53,483 nucleotides of DNA from Balneolaceae bacterium. Its GTDB lineage: Bacteria; Bacteroidota; Rhodothermia; Balneolales; Cyclonatronaceae. Below are positions 26,682-34,875 of this stretch, in pieces. A program made the translations under genes and the position numbers. Each line of letters starts with the position of its first letter. The stretch's first letter is position 1. The DNA lies in contig RECM01000161.1 in NCBI GenBank assembly GCA_007694035.1, forward strand, positions 1 through 53,483, given 5' to 3'. Under the pieces are notes generated by a model that saw only the letters and a list, made by a program, of their open reading frames with translations, ran no database searches and had not been told where the DNA came from.

Positions 26682-27651
26682 CTGTTTTTCCTTGTTTTTC
26701 ATTGTTATGATTTTGTATCTCAGATATTTTTTTATCTGCAGCAGATTCGGGATTTACAGATATAATCCTGACACCCCGCCTGGATTTCACTGTGCCGGGA
26801 AATGCTTTCATCATCATTTTGTCACCAACCATCACATCCAGAGGTTGGTCTACATGACGGTCGAGTTTAATCGCATCACCTGCCTTCAAATGCAGAATTT
26901 CGGTAAATGAAATCTGCGCTGTGCCCAAAATAACGCGCAGAGGAGTTTCAACTGAACTGATCAGATGCCTGAACTGATCTCTTAAAATGGCGTCAGATTC
27001 ACTGGTTTGGGAATTCACCTGAACATTTGGCAAACGGTTCTGCAGCGCTTCTTTTACCATTTCATAGGGGTAACATATATTAAGAGGAAAATTAAGATCA
27101 CCATTTGCGATCTTCATGGTTACCACAACTGCGGCATTCTGCCCAGAAGGAGTCTGAATATTGTCCGGTTTACTCTCGTAGCTCCCTGTGGCAAGTTCAT
27201 AATTCAGATATGGCTTCCACACACTATCGAGACCTGCACGAATTGCCTCTGTCATTTTACCAACAATACGCTCTTCAATCATAGACAATTCGCGCCGATC
27301 GCGAATATCGCTTACACCAGCACCACTTTGACGTTCAACTGTATAAATACAAAATCCCGGTTCAAGTTCAAGAATAATATCTCCGCTGTGATAATTTAGC
27401 GGAAATCTGAACAAAGCAGCCGGCGATTGTATATTCTGCAAGTAATCAGGGAGAAAAATCTGATTGATTTCTTTAACCGCTACTTCCGTTTTGATACGTG
27501 TAAAATTTGAGAATACACGGCCCATTTGGCGTGCAATCGCATCATGTAACGTATTCAACAAACGGGTAACATCCTTATTTATTCGCTTTGGATTTCTGAA
27601 GTCGTAAACGGCAAACTGCTCTTCAGTATTTGTATTAACTCTTTTGCTCAT
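26674..27651 (-). CDS. fliM: Flagellar switch protein FliM, without the CheY-binding N terminus
   Basis: FliM is the middle C-ring subunit and normally binds CheY-P through an N-terminal LSQ.EIDALL peptide. This 325-residue product starts with a short polar stretch and enters the core at once ([20 protein letters not shown] at about 15-34). The rest of the FliM domain (about 35-240) and the C-terminal SpoA domain (about 245-320; [20 protein letters not shown]) are intact. Only 12 bp separate it from fliL, so no longer start exists. No chemotaxis gene occurs in the window, which fits a motor without the standard CheY input through FliM. Confidence 0.92.
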   Translation of the reverse strand: MSKRVNTNTEEQFAVYDFRNPKRINKDVTRLLNTLHDAIARQMGRVFSNFTRIKTEVAVKEINQIFLPDYLQNIQSPAALFRFPLNYHSGDIILELEPGFCIYTVERQSGAGVSDIRDRRELSMIEERIVGKMTEAIRAGLDSVWKPYLNYELATGSYESKPDNIQTPSGQNAAVVVTMKIANGDLNFPLNICYPYEMVKEALQNRLPNVQVNSQTSESDAILRDQFRHLISSVETPLRVILGTAQISFTEILHLKAGDAIKLDRHVDQPLDVMVGDKMMMKAFPGTVKSRRGVRIISVNPESAADKKISEIQNHNNEKQGKTDE

Positions 27652-27663
27652 ACCAGATTTCCC

Positions 27664-28149
27664 TTATTGCATCACATATTGTGTAAAGTAGAGATCCCGA
27701 ACAACCGGGCGTCCAAGTACATCGTTAAACATAATTGCCAGCTCTTTTTTAAGTTGGTTTTTCCCCTCCATACTTTGAAAAAACTCCATTGTTTTGGATG
27801 AGAGTATCTGAATTACTCTGTCTTTTACCATGAATCCTTTTTTTTCAAGTTCATTAACCAGAGATGGCTCCGAAATTTCGACACCTATCGACATCACCAC
27901 ATAGCGCTCACCACCAGAATTAGCCGGATTTATTACAATATTTTTCAATTCAAAGTATCCTTTCTGATTTTCAGGCGACCCATATACAAATTGAGCCATT
28001 GAGGTGTAGTGCTGCGATACAAGCAGGTATGAGCCATAGGCCTGCCCGGCAAAAAGAATAATGAGCAGTGGTAAATATACCATCTTTGACAAACCCGTAG
28101 AATCGGTTTTTTCTGCAGGTTTTTGTGATGTTTGTTCTGTCGTTTTCAT
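27664..28149 (-). CDS. fliL: Flagellar stator-associated protein FliL
   Basis: FliL is a single-pass inner-membrane protein around the stator. The 161-residue product has one membrane helix (VYLPLLIILFAGQAYGSYLL, about 24-43) and a periplasmic FliL domain ending with the family-typical tail LKKELAIMFNDVLGRPVVRD and LYFTQYVMQ. It lies between motB and fliM, the common FliL place. Confidence 0.92.
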   Translation of the reverse strand: MKTTEQTSQKPAEKTDSTGLSKMVYLPLLIILFAGQAYGSYLLVSQHYTSMAQFVYGSPENQKGYFELKNIVINPANSGGERYVVMSIGVEISEPSLVNELEKKGFMVKDRVIQILSSKTMEFFQSMEGKNQLKKELAIMFNDVLGRPVVRDLYFTQYVMQ

Positions 28150-28154
28150 TTTAT

Positions 28155-28865
28155 TTATTTAATCATTGGATATCCGGCCCGGTATGGAAACACCGGATTT
28201 TCATCTATTTTTAAAAAAATTTCTACCCGTCTGTTTGATCTTCGTCCCTCTTCAGTTTTGTTGTCAGATCTTGGCCGGTATTCACTGTATGTTGTAGCCC
28301 TGAATGCCCCGGCATCCAGCGTTGATACACTGAGCAAGTATTCCAGTACCGAGGTTGCTCTTGAGGCACCTAATTGCCAGTTCGTCTTGTACTGGGCACC
28401 TGGCAACAGAGGCCTGTTGTCGGTATGTCCGTCTATCTCCACTGCCAGAACATCATTTTTAAAAACATGAGACAAATCACTTAGAATTTTCTTTGCTTCA
28501 TTTAAAAGACGAGATGAACCACTATCGAATGTAAGATCATCGCTAAGTACGATTTTGATACCATCGGGAAGCATTTCTACTTCCATACGGTCTTCAACCA
28601 TGTTAAATTCAATATATCTGCGAACAGAATCCCATTTTTGCACACGCCTGCTTTCAATGATAAATGTTTCAGCGGGCATTATGGATTCTGCATCGAGAAC
28701 TTTGTTGCCACCCTGAAATGTTTTCAATATCATGTTAAATTTCCTCTCTTCAATACCCGGAGTAAGCGTATATAACACAATAAAAAACACCATCAGAAGA
28801 GTTACCAGATCACTATACGTGATCAGCCATGTACCACTTCCTGATTTTCTAGAAGTTCGTCCCAT
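28155..28865 (-). CDS. motB: Flagellar motor stator protein MotB
   Basis: MotB anchors the stator to peptidoglycan and carries the ion-binding Asp. The 236-residue product has one N-terminal membrane helix WLITYSDLVTLLMVFFIVLY with the essential Asp at residue 19, a linker, and an OmpA-like peptidoglycan-binding domain (about 115-225; VEIDGHTDNRPL, NWQLGASRATSVLEYL, GRRSNRRVEI). The cytoplasmic N tail is very short (12 residues). The start overlaps the motA 3' end by 43 bp. Whether it conducts H+ or Na+ cannot be told from the sequence by eye. Confidence 0.95.
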   Translation of the reverse strand: MGRTSRKSGSGTWLITYSDLVTLLMVFFIVLYTLTPGIEERKFNMILKTFQGGNKVLDAESIMPAETFIIESRRVQKWDSVRRYIEFNMVEDRMEVEMLPDGIKIVLSDDLTFDSGSSRLLNEAKKILSDLSHVFKNDVLAVEIDGHTDNRPLLPGAQYKTNWQLGASRATSVLEYLLSVSTLDAGAFRATTYSEYRPRSDNKTEEGRRSNRRVEIFLKIDENPVFPYRAGYPMIK

Positions 28866-29704
28866 TTTTCTTTTTGTTTTTCTGTCCAGTTACTGTAAAG
28901 CTTTTCTTCCCAGGCCCGACCATTCGTATTGTTGCTGTGGAAAATCAGGTAGTCGATACGGGCGGTTGGCTCTACAAAATTCAACATCTTTTTTTCGATA
29001 ATGCGGGGATTCTCTGCATTCACCATACCCAGAATACCGACGCGAAACATTTCTTTGCGCGCAATTTCGGTATCGCCAAGATGTGATAATTTGCCCGCCA
29101 GGGGAGTGAAAATCATATTGGCAAGAATCGATCCGTACAGTGTTGTAAGCAGAGCTATTGAAAGCCCCGCTCCGAGCGATTCGGGATCTGATATATTTTG
29201 AAGCATAAGTATCATACCGATTACTGTTCCGATCATTCCAAAACCCGGTGCGTAACCAGCCATTGATTCAAGTATACTTACACTCGATTCAACTTGTCGC
29301 TGATATGCCCGAATCTGATCATCCAATATTTGTATGAGATCATCACCTGCTATTCCATCGATTACGATCTGTAAACCATTCTGCAGATAGGGATCTTGAA
29401 TTTTTTGAACGTCATCGTCGAGTGACAGCATACCATTCCGGCGAGCCCGGCGAGCAAACATGTTGATTAATTCGATATCCGTTCGGAAATCCCGCCCTTT
29501 GTTCTTTACAGTAAACAAAAGGGTAGACAATCCAATTTTAAAATCACTTAGCCCGTAGTTTACCATGCTGGCGGCAAACACACCACCAACCACGACTACT
29601 ACAGACGATGCACTTAAAAAAGTAACCAGGCTGCCCTGGGTTACAATGGCAAGCAGGATTAGTGCAAAACCGGAAATCGACCCAACAACTGTTGCTCTGT
29701 CCAC
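28823..29704 (-). CDS. motA: Flagellar motor stator protein MotA
   Basis: MotA forms the pentameric stator ring that drives rotation. The 293-residue product has four membrane helices and the signature APGFGMIGTVIGMILML (about 150-170) followed by ALLTTLYGSILANMIFTPLA. A 90-residue cytoplasmic loop lies between helices 2 and 3. The start codon is GTG. It is separated from flgE by a 39 bp gap containing a stable hairpin, and its end overlaps motB by 43 bp. Confidence 0.95.
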   Translation of the reverse strand: MDRATVVGSISGFALILLAIVTQGSLVTFLSASSVVVVVGGVFAASMVNYGLSDFKIGLSTLLFTVKNKGRDFRTDIELINMFARRARRNGMLSLDDDVQKIQDPYLQNGLQIVIDGIAGDDLIQILDDQIRAYQRQVESSVSILESMAGYAPGFGMIGTVIGMILMLQNISDPESLGAGLSIALLTTLYGSILANMIFTPLAGKLSHLGDTEIARKEMFRVGILGMVNAENPRIIEKKMLNFVEPTARIDYLIFHSNNTNGRAWEEKLYSNWTEKQKEKWDELLENQEVVHG

Positions 29705-29722
29705 AATTATTATAGATTAATC

Positions 29723-29738
29723 CCCTCCCGAAGGAGGG
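29723..29738 (-). promoter_or_regulatory. UUCG-loop hairpin between flgE and motA
   Basis: On the transcribed minus strand CCCTCC pairs with GGAGGG around the loop TTCG, a very stable tetraloop hairpin. It lies 18 nt before the motA GTG and just after the flgE stop. It has no T run, so it is not a terminator. It could mark an mRNA processing point or adjust motA translation relative to flgE. Confidence 0.55.
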
Positions 29739-29743
29739 TTATG

Positions 29744-31366
29744 TTATCGTTTCAGGTTTACAAGCTCATTGAGCATTTCATCTGCCGTTCTGATAACCCT
29801 GGCATTTGACTGGTACGCCCTTTGAGCAGTTATCATGTCGGTAAATTCTTTGGCAAGATCAACATTAGACCCCTCAAGTACACCGGCATAGATAGTGCTG
29901 TTGTTCAAGTTAGCAGCTGTACTCACTACCATATCGCCCGATGCTCCGGTTGCACGGAACATTCCGTTACCAACCGTTTCAAGACCATTGATATTAGCGA
30001 CATTGCCAACAGCGAGTTGCGCCAGGTTACGGTTACTGCCGTTATCGAATACACCGATAACATTACCATCACCATTTACATACACATCCACTAATTCACC
30101 CTGTGCATAACCATCCTGAGATTGAACCCGCATGGAACTACTGTTGTAGAATTGCGTAGTCTGGATACCATCGCCATTGTCTCCAAACGATATGCTCAAA
30201 TTCTGTGCGGGGCCGCCGGTGCCGGGGTTAAAGCTCAGCTCGATGTTTCCTTCGCCCACAATCACTCCGTTTTCATCAAATTCAAGCGTACCAGTGCCGG
30301 CACTGGTTATTTCCTCACCGTCAACAAAACGGGCTTCATAATTCCAGGTGCCCGGTGCCAATTGCGTGAGTTCGATTATTAGTGTATGAGTCTTTCCAAG
30401 AGAGTCATAAACAGTGGCACTAATAGTTTGAGTACCGGTAACTCCTTCCGAAACAGTTTGCATGCCTGGAAATTGTACCTGCCCTGCACCGGTCACCGAT
30501 ACCATATTAAGGGCCAGAGAGCTTTGACCCAATTGGCCGGATCTCAGGGTAAGCATTCCATCGACCAGGCTAAAACGGCCCTCTTCTGCACCCATTCCGG
30601 CATTTATCCCATCAATAAGATCCTGCAATGTGGCACCATCAGTATAGGTGAACCCGACACTTTGATTGCTGCCGTCGTTCAATGTAAGTTCAAAACTGAT
30701 TACATCACCATTCTGAAGAGGTGATGTAACCTGATTAAGCGCATTCAGGTCTGTATCGGAACGTGCAATGGCCCCACCCGCTGTGGTATATGCGCCCTGA
30801 GAAGCCAGAATGCGTGCAGTGCTTGTGTTCCCATTCAAATTACCTGCAATTCGGATATTCGAGGTAGCCTGCGGAGGGAAAACTGCGTCAAAATTAATCC
30901 TTACATTTTCTGTTGCGGTTCCTGGGGTTACGTTACCCAAACGGTCTGCGTTAAAGCCTTGTACAAACCGACCGGCGTTGTCAACCAGGTTCCCATTTTT
31001 ATTAAATGAGAAATTACCGGCGCGCGTGAGATAATTGAGATTACTCTCTTTAACCATGAAGAAGCCCTGGCCCTCGATTGCCATATCGGTAGACCGGTTA
31101 GTCGTCTGGAATGCACCTTGTTCAAAATTACGGGTTATCGAAGCCACTCTTACACCCAGGCCCACCTGATTACCCGATTGTGGTGCGGAATTACCACCCT
31201 GCCCTGATCCACCGACTTTTTGGTTGATCAGCTCGGTAAACGTTACCGATGCCGATTTAAAACCCGCTGTTTCAACATTCGCGATGTTATTACCAATAAC
31301 ATCCATTTTAGTCTGAAAAGACCTCATTCCGCTTACTCCGGAATTCATTGATCGCATTAATGACAT
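29744..31366 (-). CDS. flgE: Flagellar hook protein FlgE
   Basis: FlgE polymerises into the hook. The 540-residue product has the N-terminal signature (NSGVSGMRSFQTKMDVIGNN, then IANVETAGFKSASVTFTELI) and a large beta-rich central part (about 130-470). The C terminus GSNVDLAKEFTDMITAQRAY and QSNARVIRTADEMLNELVNL is typical. It has a strong AGGAGG ribosome site 7 bases before the ATG. A 15 bp palindrome (CGGATAT-G-ATATCCG, 31386-31400) lies in the 60 bp gap between it and flgD. Confidence 0.96.
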   Translation of the reverse strand: MSLMRSMNSGVSGMRSFQTKMDVIGNNIANVETAGFKSASVTFTELINQKVGGSGQGGNSAPQSGNQVGLGVRVASITRNFEQGAFQTTNRSTDMAIEGQGFFMVKESNLNYLTRAGNFSFNKNGNLVDNAGRFVQGFNADRLGNVTPGTATENVRINFDAVFPPQATSNIRIAGNLNGNTSTARILASQGAYTTAGGAIARSDTDLNALNQVTSPLQNGDVISFELTLNDGSNQSVGFTYTDGATLQDLIDGINAGMGAEEGRFSLVDGMLTLRSGQLGQSSLALNMVSVTGAGQVQFPGMQTVSEGVTGTQTISATVYDSLGKTHTLIIELTQLAPGTWNYEARFVDGEEITSAGTGTLEFDENGVIVGEGNIELSFNPGTGGPAQNLSISFGDNGDGIQTTQFYNSSSMRVQSQDGYAQGELVDVYVNGDGNVIGVFDNGSNRNLAQLAVGNVANINGLETVGNGMFRATGASGDMVVSTAANLNNSTIYAGVLEGSNVDLAKEFTDMITAQRAYQSNARVIRTADEMLNELVNLKR

Positions 31367-31426
31367 CGTTTTTCCTCCTGTATTACGGATATGATATCCG
31401 CTGGCCTGTGGCCGGTTATTGTTTGT

Positions 31427-32098
31427 TTATTTTCCAATTTCTATTACATCTCCCAGGTGCACATACACACCATTCACCAACATTCGTATACCATCACTTC
31501 CAAAACGAATCCGGCTTACTTCACCTTCAACCATGGCATATGCCGGAATTGGTCCCCCTCCACTGTCGGATGTGACCTTTATCCTGTATTCACCATCGGC
31601 CATACGCCGACCGCTGTCATTCAACCCGTTCCACTGCCAGGATGAATCAGAAAGCTGGTCTGCTTTTACTGTTTCAGTACGAACCAGCTGCCCATTGGTA
31701 TTAAAAATCTGTATTGTAAATTCAGTTGCCGGGCTTTTAACATCAAACGTAAGTGCTGTTGCGCTGCCCTGTTCAAGGTTAATACTATCGGTTACTGCTT
31801 TCACTGTTTTTCCTGCCAATGATGCCGACATCGTATTTGTTAGGCCGGCCGACATCATATCTTGCCCAACGATAAGGTTTTCCATACCGGCGTTCAGATT
31901 GAGCAATTGCTCAACTGTATTGAACTGTGCAAGCTGGGCCGCAAATTCGGCACCATCCATCGGGTTAATTGGATCTTGATGGCGAAGTTGCGCCACAAGT
32001 AGCCTCAGGAACTCGTTTTTACCAAGTGTGGAATTGCCTTTTACACTTTTACCAACGAAGGCATTCTGAGTAAGTGAGTTAATTGTTGTAATATCCAT
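31427..32098 (-). CDS. flgD: Hook assembly scaffold protein FlgD
   Basis: FlgD is the temporary cap for hook growth. The 223-residue product begins with the family block LGKNEFLRLLVAQLRHQDPI continuing NPMDGAEFAAQLAQFNTVEQL (about 25-65). It then has a FlgD Ig-like region (about 115-175; DVKSPATEFTIQIFNTNGQL, WQWNGLNDSGRRMADGEYRI) and a Tudor-like end. It lies between the fliK-like gene and flgE, the standard order. Confidence 0.95.
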   Translation of the reverse strand: MDITTINSLTQNAFVGKSVKGNSTLGKNEFLRLLVAQLRHQDPINPMDGAEFAAQLAQFNTVEQLLNLNAGMENLIVGQDMMSAGLTNTMSASLAGKTVKAVTDSINLEQGSATALTFDVKSPATEFTIQIFNTNGQLVRTETVKADQLSDSSWQWNGLNDSGRRMADGEYRIKVTSDSGGGPIPAYAMVEGEVSRIRFGSDGIRMLVNGVYVHLGDVIEIGK

Positions 32099-32115
32099 TA
32101 TTTAAGTATTTAGAG

Positions 32116-33888
32116 TTATGCCGACCAGTTAAACAGGTTATAGCCCAGATGAATTACGGGTTCATGATCCGGCATGATGTTTTCAGTGTTTTTGTTGTTT
32201 TCATCACTTGCGGCCAATGGATTATTCTGCAGTGATTGTTCCGGCGAATTACCGGTATCGTTACCGGAAAGGTTTTCCTTTTCGTTGAATGTAAATTCCA
32301 CTTCGATCTCAAATTTTTCACGTAGTATTCGCGTGATTTCCTCCGCATGTTCTTCAATGAATCGGTTCAATTCAGGATCGCGGCTACTAAGAATAATCCT
32401 GATACTTTCCGCGCTTTGTCTGATCTTCATCGCGAATGACCTGCCATCATCAAATACAAGTTTATAATTCGAAATGCGGTTTTCCCGGTTTCCCGCGGTT
32501 GAAATCTGTTCTTCCATCGTTTTGACCAGCATGGGTAATGACTCACGCCGTACATCGGTTGGTTGCATCATTGAATTCACAGGCCTGTTCAATTCGCGAT
32601 TTTCTGCCACCCACTTTTGATCAAAAACAGCCCTCTCCCTGCCATTACCTGTACCAATCCTGTCGAATACCTCTTGTTCTGTCTCCATCTCTGCGAGTTC
32701 ATCAGGCAGTATTCGTGTCATGTCAACATTCTGGTTCGCAGGTTTGCTTGCGTTGAGGGAATTCACAAGCATTTGCTCACTCATTCTTACCGGCCCTCTC
32801 CTTCCATTGACTGCATTTCGAACATCCTGGTCTGGGTTTTGCAGAACGGTTTTGGAAACCAACTGCCGATTGTCAATCATTTCGGGCCGGAATACCTGAT
32901 CACCGTTTTTTATTTTCATCTCACCCGTTACAATGTCGGTTACACTGCTGTTATCTGCATTAGCGGTAAATGCTACATGATTAACCGGAACCGTATCCCT
33001 GTTTGACGCAATTTGACCACTGCCATGTTTTATATCAGGAACAGTATCTGAGCGTTTCACAGCGTGATTGGCGGCACTTGCTGTTAGGTTGGTATCGCGG
33101 CGGGCACCATTCATATAAACTCTCCCTTGGGAATCCGGGCCCTGCGATTGCCTGACGTGACCAAATCCTTTTGAGGTATTTTTTAAAAGGGTATTTTCCC
33201 CTGTTAAACTGTCCGGGCCAGGTTTCCCGCTGTATACTGATGATGGAAACCCCGATGCGATTCCAGCACCTGAACGTTCTTTCACGCGTGTGGTTGAACC
33301 GTTAAATTCCGTCAATGAATTATGCGCACTACTTTTACCTGTTTTTTCTAATACATGCTTAATACGGGCTTCTGATCCCTCGTGTATGTGTCTCACGGCT
33401 TTTGAAGATGCCACTGCTTTTTCAAGATATCTGCCGTCAACTGATCGCACAGTACCAGAAAGTTGCGAAGTAAAATCCGTTTTACCGGATACTTCTAAGC
33501 TTTTTTCATTACCGTTAAATCCAACATACCTGGTGCGGATATTCCGGTCAGACAATGGAATATTTGCAGACGTATCATCTTTCTTTGATACTGTTTTTAT
33601 TGTTGATTCGGCCAGAAATACTCCATTACCAATAGAGATATGTTTTTGTATTTCTGAATCTTCAGGAATATGCCTCTCAGTTTTAAGTTCAACATGTGCT
33701 CTATGGCCGGTTGCATTCTTCTTAACATTACTGCGTGCTTCCGAATCTGCATTCCGGTTTCCATTATGACTCCCAAGCAGTTCGCTCAGCCGTCCCTTGA
33801 ACAATTCAAAATCATTCTGCAAAGTATTGCCTTTAGAGCGTATCGACTGGTCGGATCCGGATGTTTTATTTAAACCCGGTATAGTCAT
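32116..33888 (-). CDS. fliK: Hook-length control protein FliK-like
   Basis: FliK measures hook length and triggers the FlhB switch. The 590-residue product is mostly polar and low-complexity (about 1-440), as expected for the ruler part. The compact C-terminal domain (about 450-535) carries NYKLVFDDGRSFAMKIRQSA and a helix RFIEEHAEEITRILREKFEI, matching the FliK C-terminal hook-length control pattern. Place before flgD-flgE supports it. The gene overlaps the MotE-like gene by 4 bp. Confidence 0.82.
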   Translation of the reverse strand: MTIPGLNKTSGSDQSIRSKGNTLQNDFELFKGRLSELLGSHNGNRNADSEARSNVKKNATGHRAHVELKTERHIPEDSEIQKHISIGNGVFLAESTIKTVSKKDDTSANIPLSDRNIRTRYVGFNGNEKSLEVSGKTDFTSQLSGTVRSVDGRYLEKAVASSKAVRHIHEGSEARIKHVLEKTGKSSAHNSLTEFNGSTTRVKERSGAGIASGFPSSVYSGKPGPDSLTGENTLLKNTSKGFGHVRQSQGPDSQGRVYMNGARRDTNLTASAANHAVKRSDTVPDIKHGSGQIASNRDTVPVNHVAFTANADNSSVTDIVTGEMKIKNGDQVFRPEMIDNRQLVSKTVLQNPDQDVRNAVNGRRGPVRMSEQMLVNSLNASKPANQNVDMTRILPDELAEMETEQEVFDRIGTGNGRERAVFDQKWVAENRELNRPVNSMMQPTDVRRESLPMLVKTMEEQISTAGNRENRISNYKLVFDDGRSFAMKIRQSAESIRIILSSRDPELNRFIEEHAEEITRILREKFEIEVEFTFNEKENLSGNDTGNSPEQSLQNNPLAASDENNKNTENIMPDHEPVIHLGYNLFNWSA

Positions 33889-34439
33889 GACATTATCCTT
33901 TTAATAAGTGAAGCTGCGCGCTGCGGGTCAAGTGACCGTAATAACTGTTCTTTTTGTGCAGCACGGGCATGTTTGTAAATGGCGGTAAGCTGATCTTCGG
34001 TCATACTTTTCAAGATCGGCGTGAGTTCAGCTTCTTCCAGATTTAACAGACTGCGGGTAACTTCCTCTATGCGGTTATTTTCCGAGACTATTTGGGCCTG
34101 AATAACCTCCGAAGTTCTGTATTTTTCCAACTGGCTGATGTAATTCCGGTTCTCTCTGGTCAATGAATCGATCCTGGCCTGTCTGCTAGTCGCAATCAGT
34201 CTGGCAATTTCAAGTTCACTCTCCAGCTCAGTAATTCTATTGTTGAGCCTGCCTACAGCCTGAGGGCCAATCATACTAAGATCATAATCCGGATCAGATA
34301 GTTCCAGATGAATAGCATCGGCATGGTATTCCAGATCGGTGTGTATGAACGGGAACAGAAAAAAAACAATAACTGTAGTGATTAAAAAACCACCGACCAG
34401 AATTGCCAAACCTTTTAGAATAATATTAGTATTCATCAT
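33885..34439 (-). CDS. MotE/FlbB-like membrane coiled-coil protein
   Basis: The 184-residue product has one membrane helix (ILKGLAILVGGFLITTVIVF, about 6-26), a coiled coil (about 65-130) and a C-terminal helical domain (ILKSMTEDQLTAIYKHARAA, LLRSLDPQRAASLIKRIM) resembling the MgtE N-terminal/FliG-middle type repeats of MotE (FlbB). In other phyla such proteins act around the stator and are encoded between fliJ and fliK, as here. It overlaps fliJ by 14 bp and the fliK-like gene by 4 bp. The name is by domain layout and position. Confidence 0.7.
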   Translation of the reverse strand: MMNTNIILKGLAILVGGFLITTVIVFFLFPFIHTDLEYHADAIHLELSDPDYDLSMIGPQAVGRLNNRITELESELEIARLIATSRQARIDSLTRENRNYISQLEKYRTSEVIQAQIVSENNRIEEVTRSLLNLEEAELTPILKSMTEDQLTAIYKHARAAQKEQLLRSLDPQRAASLIKRIMS

Positions 34440-34875
34440 ATTGCCTGTTGTGCATCAATGTTGCGATTTCATTTAGTTCTGCCACTTCTCTGGCTTCCTG
34501 TTCTCTTATATACCGTAATTTGTCGCGCTCCTCGATATTCTTGAGTGTTTTTACTTCACGGGATGCTTCAACAAGTTTCTGTTTTTGCTGATCAATATGC
34601 TTTTCCATTTGTTGAATTTTCCTGTTTTCGCGCATAATCCTAAGGCTGGCTTCGTCTATAGCATTTCTCTCGATCAGATAGCGGTTTATTGGCAGGTCAG
34701 AAATGGGTTCATCCTCCAATTCCCGATCGAAACTCAGCATGTCATTATAAATATTCTGAACAACTCGCATGCTTTCATTCCTGTTGTTATTAAGATGATT
34801 GAGAAGAATCTGCTGCTTTGTCAGATTGTGCTCTTTTACTTTTAGCAGTGGTTTGAACCTGAATTTGAATTTCAT
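34426..34875 (-). CDS. fliJ: Flagellar export stalk protein FliJ
   Basis: FliJ is the coiled-coil stalk inside the FliI hexamer. The 149-residue product starts FKFRFKPLLKVKEHNLTKQQ, the FliJ hallmark, and is almost entirely coiled coil. It has a strong GGAGGT ribosome site 6 bases before the ATG and overlaps fliI by 4 bp. Confidence 0.9.
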   Translation of the reverse strand: MKFKFRFKPLLKVKEHNLTKQQILLNHLNNNRNESMRVVQNIYNDMLSFDRELEDEPISDLPINRYLIERNAIDEASLRIMRENRKIQQMEKHIDQQKQKLVEASREVKTLKNIEERDKLRYIREQEAREVAELNEIATLMHNRQYDEY

